Assembly (NCBI GenBank): GCA_025360015.1
Contig: JANYCZ010000032.1
Coordinates: 62,001-126,000 of the forward strand
Direction: 5' to 3'
DNA length: 64,000 nt
Source: Verrucomicrobiota bacterium
GTDB taxonomy: Bacteria > Verrucomicrobiota > Verrucomicrobiia > Verrucomicrobiales > Verrucomicrobiaceae
This document shows, in pieces, positions 37,061-45,761 of the stretch. The first letter of the stretch is position 1. Each line of letters begins with the position of its first letter. The notes beneath the pieces are model-generated. The model saw only the letters and a program-made list of their open reading frames with translations. It was not told the DNA's origin and ran no database searches. The position numbers were made by a program, and so were the translations under genes.

Positions 37061-38356
37061 TTATTCCGTCTGTTCCGCGCCTTCCGCAGGCGATGACTGA
37101 TCGGAATTTGCCTCCACACTCGGCATCACTGCAGCCTTCCTCATCAAACGCGCTGCATAAAACCCATCAAACGCACCCGTCTCGGGTGTGCGGTGCAGCT
37201 CTTCTTCCAGCGTCCAGTCGTCACCATGCTTGGCCAGAAAGGCCTGCACCTGACGTTCATTTTCACTCGGCAGGATGCTGCACGTGGCATACACCAGCTT
37301 GCCACCGGGCGCGACCATGCGGCTGTAGCTTTCGAGAATCTCAGCCTGCAACGCAATAAGCCGGTCGATCTCGACATCGCTCAATTTCCACTTCGCATCC
37401 GGATTGCGGCGCAGCACGCCCATGCCGGAGCACGGCACGTCGAGCAGCACGCGATCCGCCTTTTGCGCCAGGCGCTTCACGGTCTTCGAGCCTTCGATCT
37501 CCCGCGCCTCGATGATGTCCACCCCGGCGCGTGAGGCACGCTTGCGCAGCTCCGCCAGCTTCCATGCATGCACGTCCAGCGCCAGCAGGCGGCCCTTGTT
37601 GCGCATGATCGCTGCAATGTGCAGCGCCTTGCCACCACCACCCGCACACGCATCGATCACACGCATGCCCGGTTCAGGCTGCAAAAACGGCGCGATGAGC
37701 TGCGACGCCGCATCCTGCACCTCAAACATCCCGGCCTTGTAGGAATCGGTGCCGAACAGATTGGCCCGCTGCTTCAGGCGCAACGCGCTGGGCACTTGGT
37801 CCACCGCCTCGGTTTCATACCCTTCCTGCCCCAGCTTCTCGCGGAGTGAGCGACGGTCATTTTTGAGCGTGTTCACGCGCATGAACACATCCGCCGGCAG
37901 GTTCAGCGACTCGCGCAGCGCCGGCCATCCAGCGCCAAGCTCAAGGCTGCCCCGTGCTTCCAGCCAGTCTGGGATCGCCGCACGGATCGCGGGGGAGGCC
38001 CCGTCTTTGGCGCGTTTCCGCACATCGTCCGGCTTCACCTCAGGTGCCGTTTCATCCTGGGGCAGATCACGGCCATTGCTGATCCAGTAGGCAGCCCAAA
38101 CGCGCCACAGGCGCTCCGGGGTGATGTTCTCCGGCTGCGTGTGCTCTTCATCTGGCAGTCCGGCCAGATACCAGAACCAGCGCCACCAGCGCACGCACTC
38201 ATAAATTGACTCCGCAAAGATGCGCCGGTCGCGGCTGCCCCACTTACGGTGCCGTTTGAAAGTGAACTCGATCACCTTGTCGGCATAGCGTTTGCCCACA
38301 AACACCTCTCCGAGTGAGAGGATGATTTCGTCGAGCAGGTGGGGGGGGAGCTTCAT
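37061..38356 (-). CDS. RsmB/NSUN-type RNA cytosine-C5 methyltransferase
   Basis: This is a SAM-dependent rRNA methyltransferase of about 431 residues. The SAM loop is VIDACAGGGGKALHIAA. Motif IV is LDVPCSGMGVLRRNPDAKW and motif VI is YATCSILPSENERQV, carrying the two conserved Cys. The N-terminus (LLDEIILSLGEVFVGK) is the helical RsmB-like region. The target is probably 16S rRNA (RsmB-like position), though other NSUN targets are possible. The ATG at 38356 is preferred; a GTG at 38380 adds eight residues. Transcription is divergent from the NRPS gene. Confidence 0.9.
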   Translation of the reverse strand: MKLPPHLLDEIILSLGEVFVGKRYADKVIEFTFKRHRKWGSRDRRIFAESIYECVRWWRWFWYLAGLPDEEHTQPENITPERLWRVWAAYWISNGRDLPQDETAPEVKPDDVRKRAKDGASPAIRAAIPDWLEARGSLELGAGWPALRESLNLPADVFMRVNTLKNDRRSLREKLGQEGYETEAVDQVPSALRLKQRANLFGTDSYKAGMFEVQDAASQLIAPFLQPEPGMRVIDACAGGGGKALHIAAIMRNKGRLLALDVHAWKLAELRKRASRAGVDIIEAREIEGSKTVKRLAQKADRVLLDVPCSGMGVLRRNPDAKWKLSDVEIDRLIALQAEILESYSRMVAPGGKLVYATCSILPSENERQVQAFLAKHGDDWTLEEELHRTPETGAFDGFYAARLMRKAAVMPSVEANSDQSSPAEGAEQTE

Positions 38357-38505
38357 CCCACGTCGATAGTTCGCCGCCACGCGTGTTGCAAGCCGCCATT
38401 CTCTCTGGCGGCCACCCTGACGCGGATGAGAGAACTTTCACTATTCAGCGGGTTTAAAAACTGCCACCATCGCGCTGTCACAAACCACACGAAACCCACC
38501 CCTGT

Positions 38506-41500
38506 ATGCCGGCATCCGTCTCGCAGCCCACGCGCCTGCATGATTATTTTCTTTACTCTGCCTCGTTGCATTCACAGCGCCCTGCTGTGATCACCGCCGG
38601 GCGCACCGTCTCCTACGCGGAGCTGCATGCACTCTCCGACCGCATCGCCTCCCGCCTGCAGGAGCAAGGGGTGCAGCGTGGCGACCGCGTGGGCATGTGG
38701 CTGCCACGCTCACTGGAGGCTTACGCCTCTTTGCTGGGCATCTTAAAAGCCGGTGCCGCCTACGTGCCCATGGACGCCGCTTATCCGCCAGACCGCGTGC
38801 AGTTCATCAGCACAGATGCCGAGGTCAAACTCCTCATCACCCTGCCTGACCTTGCCCTCTCGCTGGGTGTGGGAGGTGCCCCGCTGCTGGTGCTCGATGC
38901 CGGCTGGGAAACCCTGCCCGCCGCGCCGTTGCTGGAAACTGACGTCACTTCAGACGATCTCGCCTACATCATCTACACCTCCGGCTCCACCGGCAGGCCC
39001 AAAGGCGTGCCCATCCCTCACGCCTGCGCATGTCATTTTGTGCATGCCGAGGCCCAGGTGCTGCCTGTGAGCGCGGAGGACCGCGTGTTCCAGGGCTTCT
39101 CGCTCGCCTTTGATGCCTCGGTGGAGGAGCTGTGGCTGGCGTGGGGAAACGGTGCCGCGCTGGTTTCCGGCAGCGCTGATTTGCTGCGAGACACCACCGC
39201 CCTGGCGGAGCGCCTCACGCAGTTCGGTATCACCGTGCTGTCCTGCGTGCCCACGCTGCTGGCCATGACGGAGCACGACATTCCCTGCCTGCGCCTGCTC
39301 ATCGTCGGTGGCGAGGCCTGTCCGCAGGATCTGGTGCGCCGCTGGACGCGTGGCACCCGCCGCATGGTCAACACTTACGGCCCCACCGAGGCCACAGTCG
39401 TCGCCACCTGGCATGACCTGCATGCCGATGAGCCGGTGAAAATCGGCAAGGCGCTGCCGGGCTATCGCATCTGTGTCGTGGACGACCAGCTCGCTCTGCT
39501 TCCCTCCGGCAAGCCGGGCGAACTCCTCATCGGCGGCCCATGCCTCACGCCGGGCTACTTGAACCGGCCCGAGCTGAACCAGGAAAAATTCATCACACCC
39601 GCCTGGGCGCAAGGCGCACGCTGGTACCGCACCGGCGACCTCGTACGTTTCGATGCCGACGACGCACTCGAATTCCTCGGCCGCATCGACGACCAGGTGA
39701 AACTGCGCGGCTTTCGCATTGAGCTTGGCGAAATCGAGAGCGTCATCATGAGCTGCACCGGCGTGGCCGCAGCAGCCGTGGCGGTGAAGCAGGATGCCAG
39801 CGGCACCGAATTCCTCGCCGCCTACCTGACGCTGAAGCACACCGCCGTGTGGGATGAAAAGAGCGTGCGCCACGCCGTCAGCGAGCGCCTGCCACCCTAC
39901 ATGATGCCGGCGGTGCTCACCGTGCTCGATCAACTGCCCACGCTGCCGAGTGGCAAGGTCAGCCGCAAGGCCCTGCCAGACATCACCCTGCCGCTGCGCA
40001 CGCTCGCCTCCCCGCCGCCTGCCGAGTTCACGCCCGCGCAGCAGATCGTCTATCAGCAGTGGCAGTCCTGCTTTCCCGGCACCATGCCGAAGCTCACGGA
40101 TAATTTCTTCGACCTCGGCGGCCACTCATTGCTCGCCACCCGCATCGTGTCCGAGCTGCGAGCGCAATCACGCTGGGCCAACATCTCCGTGATGGATGTC
40201 TATCATCTGCTCACGCTCGAAGCCTTCGCGCAAAAGCTCGATGACCTGGAAGCCGCCTGGCGTGCGACCCATCCCACCGCTGCCATCGGCTCAAATGAAC
40301 CCGAGGCCCGCGCGCCATCGGCACCTGACCCCACGCTGCGTTCGCGTCACTTTCTCTGCGGCTTGTCCCAGTTTTTCTCACTCTACGGACTCTTCGCACT
40401 GGCTTCACCCGTGTGGCTGGCCAGCTTTTTTGTGTGGGACGAGATGGTGGCGCAGGACATGAAGTATCAGTTCTTTGTGGCCATCATCGTGGCCGTGTCC
40501 CTGATGTTCAACTTGCAGGTCGTGCAGGCCGCCATCTGCATCCTCAGCAAATGGCTCATCATCGGCCGCATCCGTCCAGGACGTTATCGCCTGTGGGGCG
40601 TGTATTACTTCCGCTTCTGGCTCGTGCAGCGCATTCATTCCATCTTCAGCCTGGGTCACTTCAGATCCACGCCGATGATCAATCTCTACTTCCGCCTCAT
40701 GGGCGTGAAGATCGGCAGGCAGGTGCATCTGGGCACGGCTCACTTCGCGGCCTTTGATGTCATCAGCATCGGGGATCGCACCAGCATCGGGCATGACGCC
40801 ATGCTGAATGGTTACACTTTGGAAAATGGCTGGCTCATCATCGGGCCCATCACCATTGGTGCGGATTGCTTCATTGGCTCAAAAACTCTCGTCAATCGAG
40901 ACACCACCCTGCAGCCAGACTCATCGCTGGATCATGGTTCCATGATGCCACCCGGCTCCGTCATTCCCACCGGCGAATACTGGCATGGCGCGCCTGCCCG
41001 CGCCTCCCAAAGTCCTGAGCGCTGGCATCCCGCCCAAGCGGACCGCCGGAACAGCCTCGCGTCCATGACACTCGCCTACATCGTGGGTTTGTTTCTCCTC
41101 TCGGTCATCCCCACCATCGCCATTCTCCCGGAGGCTTTCTTCATTGGCTGGATCGAAGAAGGCGTGAATCTCCACGGGAGCACGATCTCACACATCTTTA
41201 CCTACGAATCCGGTTTTTGGAAAATCGTCCTCGCCGCACCCATCGCCAGTGCCTCCTATGTAATGGTGCTCTGCCTCATCATCGCTTTGGCGAAGAAGCT
41301 TCTGCTCGGGCGAGTCCAGCCCGGCATCTATCCACTGCACAGCCTGTGGTATGTGCGTCACTGGTTCATCGGCTGCCTGATGAACATGAGCCTGGAGCTG
41401 CTTTTCCCTCTCTATGCCTCCATCTATCTGCCGCCGTGGCTGCGCCTGCTCGGTGCTAAATTTGGCAAAAACGTGGAAGTCTCCACGGCGGAGAACTTCA

Positions 41501-42510
41501 ATCCCGATCTGCTGGATCTCGATGAAGGCGTCTTCGTGGCGGATGCCGTCTGCCTTGGCGCATCCGAAATCCGTGAAGGCTGGGTGCGCCTGCAACCGGT
41601 GACCGTTGGCAAAAACAGCTTCTTGGGAAACAGCGCCGTCATTCCCGGCGGCACCACCCTCGGCTCTGACTCGCTGGTGGGGGTGCTCTCCATGCCACCG
41701 CAAAACCATGCCGATGCGTTGCTCAACGACAGCTCCTGGCTCGGCATTCCCTCCTTCGCGCTGCCGCACCGCGAAAAGAACACCGGCTTCGGCCTCGAAC
41801 GCACCTACAAACCGACGCGGAAGCTGCGCCTGCTGCGCGCGGTGATCGAATTCCTCCGGGTCATCCTGCCCACCACCATCTCCATCATCGCGGCATTCGT
41901 CATGTTCCTGCTGCTGTCCGACCTGCTCTACTTTCACGAGCTGGAGTTCATGGGCACCGTGCTGCTCTTCCCCGTGTTTCTTCTGCTGCTGGGTCTGTTT
42001 TGCATGGGCTGCACCATCGTTTTGAAGTGGGTGCTCATCGGCCGCTACAAGCCCGCTGAGCATCCGCTCTGGAGCCACTTCGTCTGGCGCACGGAGCTCA
42101 TGGCCGCCGTCCATGAACATCTGGCCATGCCAGCGCTCGGCGGCATGCTCATCGGCACGCCCTTCCTGCCCTGGTATTTCCGCCTGCTGGGGGCGCACAT
42201 CGGCAAACGCTGCTGCCTCGAAACGCCCTACCTCACCGAGTTTGATCTCGTGCACCTCGGCAATGATGTCTGCCTCGGCTATCAGGCAGATCCGCAGACG
42301 CATCTCTTCGAGGATCGCGTCATGAAAATGTCCACCGTCACCATCGGGGACAACTGCTCCGTCGGTCCGCTGGCCGTGGTGCTCTATGACGCTGAAATGA
42401 AACCGGGCTCTCGTCTCGATGGCCACTCCCTGCTGATGAAAGGCGAGACCCTGCCGCCCTACACACGCTGGCATGGCTCTCCCGCCCAGCGCATCGACTC
42501 CTTTGTATGA
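38506..42510 (+). CDS. Pls-like (poly-amino-acid synthetase type) NRPS with membrane beta-helix modules
   Basis: The 1334-residue protein joins an adenylation domain (residues 15-495), a carrier domain (510-580) and three tandem C-terminal modules. Core motifs are intact: YTSGSTGRPKGVP, FDASVEELW (Asp203 for an alpha-amino group), NTYGPTEA, WYRTGDLV, RIDDQVKLRGFRIELGE, and Lys484 in LPSGKVSRKAL. The carrier serine is Ser541 in LGGHSLL. Each module has two membrane helices plus a left-handed beta-helix hexapeptide domain (for example GVKIGRQVHLGTAHFAAFD). This is the layout of epsilon-poly-lysine synthetase, of similar length, so a secreted poly-amino-acid or short peptide product is inferred. 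No thioesterase or reductase domain is present. Confidence 0.88.
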   Translation: MPASVSQPTRLHDYFLYSASLHSQRPAVITAGRTVSYAELHALSDRIASRLQEQGVQRGDRVGMWLPRSLEAYASLLGILKAGAAYVPMDAAYPPDRVQFISTDAEVKLLITLPDLALSLGVGGAPLLVLDAGWETLPAAPLLETDVTSDDLAYIIYTSGSTGRPKGVPIPHACACHFVHAEAQVLPVSAEDRVFQGFSLAFDASVEELWLAWGNGAALVSGSADLLRDTTALAERLTQFGITVLSCVPTLLAMTEHDIPCLRLLIVGGEACPQDLVRRWTRGTRRMVNTYGPTEATVVATWHDLHADEPVKIGKALPGYRICVVDDQLALLPSGKPGELLIGGPCLTPGYLNRPELNQEKFITPAWAQGARWYRTGDLVRFDADDALEFLGRIDDQVKLRGFRIELGEIESVIMSCTGVAAAAVAVKQDASGTEFLAAYLTLKHTAVWDEKSVRHAVSERLPPYMMPAVLTVLDQLPTLPSGKVSRKALPDITLPLRTLASPPPAEFTPAQQIVYQQWQSCFPGTMPKLTDNFFDLGGHSLLATRIVSELRAQSRWANISVMDVYHLLTLEAFAQKLDDLEAAWRATHPTAAIGSNEPEARAPSAPDPTLRSRHFLCGLSQFFSLYGLFALASPVWLASFFVWDEMVAQDMKYQFFVAIIVAVSLMFNLQVVQAAICILSKWLIIGRIRPGRYRLWGVYYFRFWLVQRIHSIFSLGHFRSTPMINLYFRLMGVKIGRQVHLGTAHFAAFDVISIGDRTSIGHDAMLNGYTLENGWLIIGPITIGADCFIGSKTLVNRDTTLQPDSSLDHGSMMPPGSVIPTGEYWHGAPARASQSPERWHPAQADRRNSLASMTLAYIVGLFLLSVIPTIAILPEAFFIGWIEEGVNLHGSTISHIFTYESGFWKIVLAAPIASASYVMVLCLIIALAKKLLLGRVQPGIYPLHSLWYVRHWFIGCLMNMSLELLFPLYASIYLPPWLRLLGAKFGKNVEVSTAENFNPDLLDLDEGVFVADAVCLGASEIREGWVRLQPVTVGKNSFLGNSAVIPGGTTLGSDSLVGVLSMPPQNHADALLNDSSWLGIPSFALPHREKNTGFGLERTYKPTRKLRLLRAVIEFLRVILPTTISIIAAFVMFLLLSDLLYFHELEFMGTVLLFPVFLLLLGLFCMGCTIVLKWVLIGRYKPAEHPLWSHFVWRTELMAAVHEHLAMPALGGMLIGTPFLPWYFRLLGAHIGKRCCLETPYLTEFDLVHLGNDVCLGYQADPQTHLFEDRVMKMSTVTIGDNCSVGPLAVVLYDAEMKPGSRLDGHSLLMKGETLPPYTRWHGSPAQRIDSFV

Positions 42511-43118
42511 GCACACAGCCGGCGGTGCAGACCATCGTGCTGCACGCCTCCATGCATCTCGGCCTGGAGTGCCGCCTGCTGACCCTGGATGCACCTCGTG
42601 ACCAGCTCCGCATTCACACACGCGCCGTCCTGCTGGAGTTGCTCGCCAGCAGGCTGAACATACCAGCATCGCAATTGGAAATCGTGATCTCTGCGGGTGG
42701 CAAGCCCTGCTGTCCGCAGGCTGTGGCCGCGGGCCTCACTTTCAGCTTTTCTTACGCTCCACCCCATGCCTGCCTCGTCGTCGGTCATGGCAGCCGCATC
42801 GGCATCGACATCGAACGCGTGGTCCCCAGCGAACCCACCTGGAATCTGCTGGAGCACGTCTTCACCGAAGCGGAACTCCAGCAATGGCTGCGTCTTCCCG
42901 CCGGAAAGCCGCGCTGCCACGCCTTCACCGCCGCCTGGACCCTCAAGGAAGCCATGCTCAAAGCACGCGGCACCGGCCTGGCGGAGGCTCCGCAAAGTGT
43001 CGGCGTCACATTCTCAGAGAGTGGTCACGTCACACCAGCCGCCGTCCCCCAGCATGCCTCCTGGCTGTGCCTCGATTCGCTTCCGGGTTACGTCGGCGCG
43101 ATCATCCATTTCGGCTAG
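42507..43118 (+). CDS. Sfp-type 4'-phosphopantetheinyl transferase
   Basis: This enzyme loads the phosphopantetheine arm onto carrier domains. The 203-residue protein shows the family core: GIDIERVVPS (Mg-binding Asp/Glu), FSFSYAPPHACLV, and the AAWTLKEAMLKARGTGL block with the WxxKEA motif. Its start overlaps the stop of the synthetase gene by 4 nt (ATGA), so translation is coupled and it very probably activates Ser541 of that synthetase. An acyl carrier protein synthase role is less likely given this context. Confidence 0.9.
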   Translation: MSTQPAVQTIVLHASMHLGLECRLLTLDAPRDQLRIHTRAVLLELLASRLNIPASQLEIVISAGGKPCCPQAVAAGLTFSFSYAPPHACLVVGHGSRIGIDIERVVPSEPTWNLLEHVFTEAELQQWLRLPAGKPRCHAFTAAWTLKEAMLKARGTGLAEAPQSVGVTFSESGHVTPAAVPQHASWLCLDSLPGYVGAIIHFG

Positions 43119-43203
43119 CTCGAGCCGAGTCGTGATCAGTGAGACCCCAAGAAATCACTGGCCCCAGCCTGGAAGCAGCTTAGTCTCAGTCACCCCTCAA
43201 GAC

Positions 43204-43731
43204 ATGCCCACCGAGTTCGATATTCAATACGCCCTGGAGAACACCCAGGTGCTCCATGAGCCGGACCGCCGTATCGACACCTTTGGCAGCACCCATTTCG
43301 AGTTTCAGATCGTCACCGAACTCATGGATACCGTCGGTGCCGTGCGCGTGCGCGAAGGCCGCATCGAGGCCGAAAAGCCTCTCATCCTCCGTCCGGAAAT
43401 GCCCGGCCAGTTTGACTTCGAGGGCTTCGGTCCCGAGGTCTCCGAATTTGGCGAATTCCTGAAGGCCAACCTGCACAAGCTGGCGGTCCTCAAATACGGC
43501 TTCAAATTTCGCAAAGGCGAAATCAGCGAGCAGATCATCCACGAATCCATGGAAGAAGTCACCGGCAAGCTGCTTGGCGACATCCGCGCTTCGGGCAATC
43601 CGATGCGTGCGATCATTCAAGGCGTGGACGACACCTGGGAAATCTGCCTGCTGAAGTTCACCGTCGAGATGATCGAGAAGTCCCAGAACATCAACCTTTT
43701 CGATTTCAAACGCCGCGGCCTGCTGGGCTGA
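43204..43731 (+). CDS. Conserved hypothetical protein
   Basis: The 175-residue cytoplasmic protein begins MPTEFDIQYALENTQVLHEPDR, continues FGSTHFEFQIVTELMDTVGAVRVREG and ends MIEKSQNINLFDFKRRGLLG. It is acidic, lacks signal peptide and membrane segments, and shows well-spaced charged and hydrophobic residues expected of a folded protein. I do not recognise a named family. The ATG at 43204 follows a weak purine-rich stretch (CAAGAC). It lies between the phosphopantetheinyl transferase and LysM genes on the same strand. Confidence 0.7.
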   Translation: MPTEFDIQYALENTQVLHEPDRRIDTFGSTHFEFQIVTELMDTVGAVRVREGRIEAEKPLILRPEMPGQFDFEGFGPEVSEFGEFLKANLHKLAVLKYGFKFRKGEISEQIIHESMEEVTGKLLGDIRASGNPMRAIIQGVDDTWEICLLKFTVEMIEKSQNINLFDFKRRGLLG

Positions 43732-43753
43732 GCGGGCTTTGTTGTTTCACGCA

Positions 43754-44707
43754 ATGGCCAAGACCCAGATCAAACTGCTGATTTTCCTCATCACCGTGGG
43801 CTTGGTGGCAGGCACTCTCGGCATGGGCTACTGGGTTTATACGAACATCCTGCTCAAGGAGAACCAGGTGGAGCACGACATCGCCTCCATGAAGGCCAAA
43901 GACCGCCCGCGTATCGACCCTGGCGTACGTCGTTTCGAAGCCGCCGTCGAACTCATCCATCAGGGCAAGATCGACGAAGGCCGTGATGCCCTCTACAAAC
44001 TGCGCCAGCAGTTCCCCGATTCCAAGACCTGCCCGGAGGCCATTCGCATCATTGGCGAAATCAACATGGATCAGCTCTACTCGGCCAATTCCACCGCCGG
44101 GAAGAAAGACTACATCGTCCAGCCGGGCGACTCGCTCAATCTCATTGCCAACAAGCAGGGCACCACCGTGGATTCCATCATCCGCTCCAGCGGTTTGATG
44201 AGCTTCAATCTTCAACCCGGCGATCACCTCACCATCATTCCGATGGATTTCCATCTCGGCGTCAGCATCGCGAAAAAACAGGTCATGCTGTTTCGCAAAG
44301 TCGGCGACAAGGAGTACCTCTTCAAAGCTTATGACGCGAAGGACATCCGCCTCCCGCCTGGCATGCGCCTGCCGGTGGAGATGTCGCTCTCAGGAAAAAA
44401 CTCCATCTTCGATGGCAAGCCCGTGCTCTCCACCGACCCCAATTACCTTGATGCGGAAAAGTGGTTTTCGGGCAAGAAGACCGGCTCAACCACGACCATC
44501 AGCATCCGCACGCCGCCAGTTGCCCGCGCCCTGCCCGTGGAGGAGCCGAAAGCCCCGGCCTCAAAAAAGAAATCCACCACGCCTGATGCCATGCCCGCTC
44601 CCGCACCTGCACTCACCGCAGAAACCGGCATCTTTCTTAGCCGCGAAGACCTCGAAGAACTCTTTGCGCTCGTGCGCAATGGGTCAAAGTTGAGCCTCGT
44701 GAGATAA
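43754..44707 (+). CDS. LysM-domain membrane-anchored protein
   Basis: The 317-residue protein has an N-terminal membrane helix (LLIFLITVGLVAGTLGMGY). A charged TPR-like helical region (IHQGKIDEGRDALYKLRQQFPDS) is followed by a LysM domain at about 118-162 (YIVQPGDSLNLIANKQGT and LMSFNLQPGDHLTIIP). LysM binds peptidoglycan, so a cell-wall role outside the inner membrane is likely. The following part (VSIAKKQVMLFRKVG) recalls the N-terminus of L,D-transpeptidases, but no H-x-x-x-x-C catalytic motif is present. The tail is Pro/Ala/Thr-rich. The ATG at 43754 is preferred to one at 43739. Confidence 0.78.
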   Translation: MAKTQIKLLIFLITVGLVAGTLGMGYWVYTNILLKENQVEHDIASMKAKDRPRIDPGVRRFEAAVELIHQGKIDEGRDALYKLRQQFPDSKTCPEAIRIIGEINMDQLYSANSTAGKKDYIVQPGDSLNLIANKQGTTVDSIIRSSGLMSFNLQPGDHLTIIPMDFHLGVSIAKKQVMLFRKVGDKEYLFKAYDAKDIRLPPGMRLPVEMSLSGKNSIFDGKPVLSTDPNYLDAEKWFSGKKTGSTTTISIRTPPVARALPVEEPKAPASKKKSTTPDAMPAPAPALTAETGIFLSREDLEELFALVRNGSKLSLVR

Positions 44708-44737
44708 TCCCTCCCATCCCTTTCCCAATCGACCGCC

Positions 44738-45697
44738 ATGAAACCTGTTTTGGAATTCGAAAAGCCCATCGTCAAAATCCGCGAAGAAATCGAGGAGGCT
44801 AAAAAGAAGCTGGCCGCCAAGCCCAGCGACAAACTCGCCCAGCAGATCGCCGATCTCGAAACGAAGGCCGAAACCCTGCAGCGCGACATCCACGCCAATC
44901 TCTCCCCCTGGCAGCGTGTGCAGATCTCCCGCCACGTTGGCCGGCCCTTCATGCTCGACTACGTGAAGCACATCTGTGATGAGTTCGTCGAACTGCATGG
45001 CGACCGCCACATCGGCGATGACAACGCCATGCCCGCCGGCTTCGCCACCATCGGTGGTCAGCGCGTCGCCATCCTCGGCCACCAGAAAGGCCGCGACACC
45101 AAGGAGAACCTCCTGCGCAACTTCGGCAGCGCCCATCCCGAAGGCTATCGCAAAGCCCTCCGCCTCATGCGCATGGCCGAAAAATTCAGCCTGCCCATCA
45201 TCACCCTCATCGACACCCCCGGAGCCTTTCCCGGCATCGGCGCGGAAGAGCGCAACATCGCCGAAGCCATCGCCTTCAATCTGCGCGAGATGATGACCCT
45301 GCGCACGCCCGTCATCGCCACCGTCATCGGTGAAGGCGGCAGCGGCGGCGCCCTCGGCATCGGCATCGCAGACCGCGTGCTCATGATGGAGAACGCCTAC
45401 TACTCCGTCATCAGCCCTGAAGGCTGCGCCGCCATCCTCTGGAAGCATCGCGAGCACGCCCCTGAAGCCGCCTCCGCCCTCAAGCTCAGCGCCCAGGATC
45501 TCTCCAAGCTCGGCGTCATTGACGGCATCGTCCCCGAGCCCCTCGGCGGCGCGCACAACGACCACTTCGCCGCAGCCGCCTCCCTCAAAGACGCCCTGCT
45601 TACAACCCTCAAGGAACTCAACGACCTCCCGACCGCCCAGCTTCTGGAGCAACGCTATCAGAAATTCCGCGCCCTCGGTCAGTTCACAGAAGGCTGA
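44738..45697 (+). CDS. accA: Acetyl-CoA carboxylase carboxyltransferase subunit alpha
   Basis: This subunit, with AccD, transfers carboxyl from carboxybiotin to acetyl-CoA in fatty-acid synthesis. The 319-residue protein carries the family blocks HVGRPFMLDYVKHICDEFVELHGDR, LIDTPGAFPGIGAEERNIAEAIA and VIGEGGSGGALGIGIADRVLMME, then VISPEGCAAILWK. An N-terminal coiled segment (KIREEIEEAKKKLAAK) is typical. A bidirectional terminator follows. accD is not in the window. Confidence 0.97.
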   Translation: MKPVLEFEKPIVKIREEIEEAKKKLAAKPSDKLAQQIADLETKAETLQRDIHANLSPWQRVQISRHVGRPFMLDYVKHICDEFVELHGDRHIGDDNAMPAGFATIGGQRVAILGHQKGRDTKENLLRNFGSAHPEGYRKALRLMRMAEKFSLPIITLIDTPGAFPGIGAEERNIAEAIAFNLREMMTLRTPVIATVIGEGGSGGALGIGIADRVLMMENAYYSVISPEGCAAILWKHREHAPEAASALKLSAQDLSKLGVIDGIVPEPLGGAHNDHFAAAASLKDALLTTLKELNDLPTAQLLEQRYQKFRALGQFTEG

Positions 45698-45722
45698 GCC
45701 GTTCCATCTGAATCCTCCTCAC

Positions 45723-45751
45723 AAAAGCGGTGCTGTTTCAGCACCGCTTTT
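45723..45751. terminator. Bidirectional intrinsic terminator between accA and autotransporter gene
   Basis: A 13-bp stem, AAAAGCGGTGCTG (45723-45735) against CAGCACCGCTTTT (45739-45751), has a TTT loop. A T-run continues to 45753, and the A-run gives a T-run on the minus strand, so it should terminate accA and the convergent autotransporter transcript. Confidence 0.88.
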
Positions 45752-45761
45752 TTGTGCCTCG

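Noticed and set aside
41188-42669. 493-codon minus-strand frame inside the NRPS gene
   Set aside because: It mirrors codon bias of the plus-strand gene, whose domain motifs are continuous across the region.
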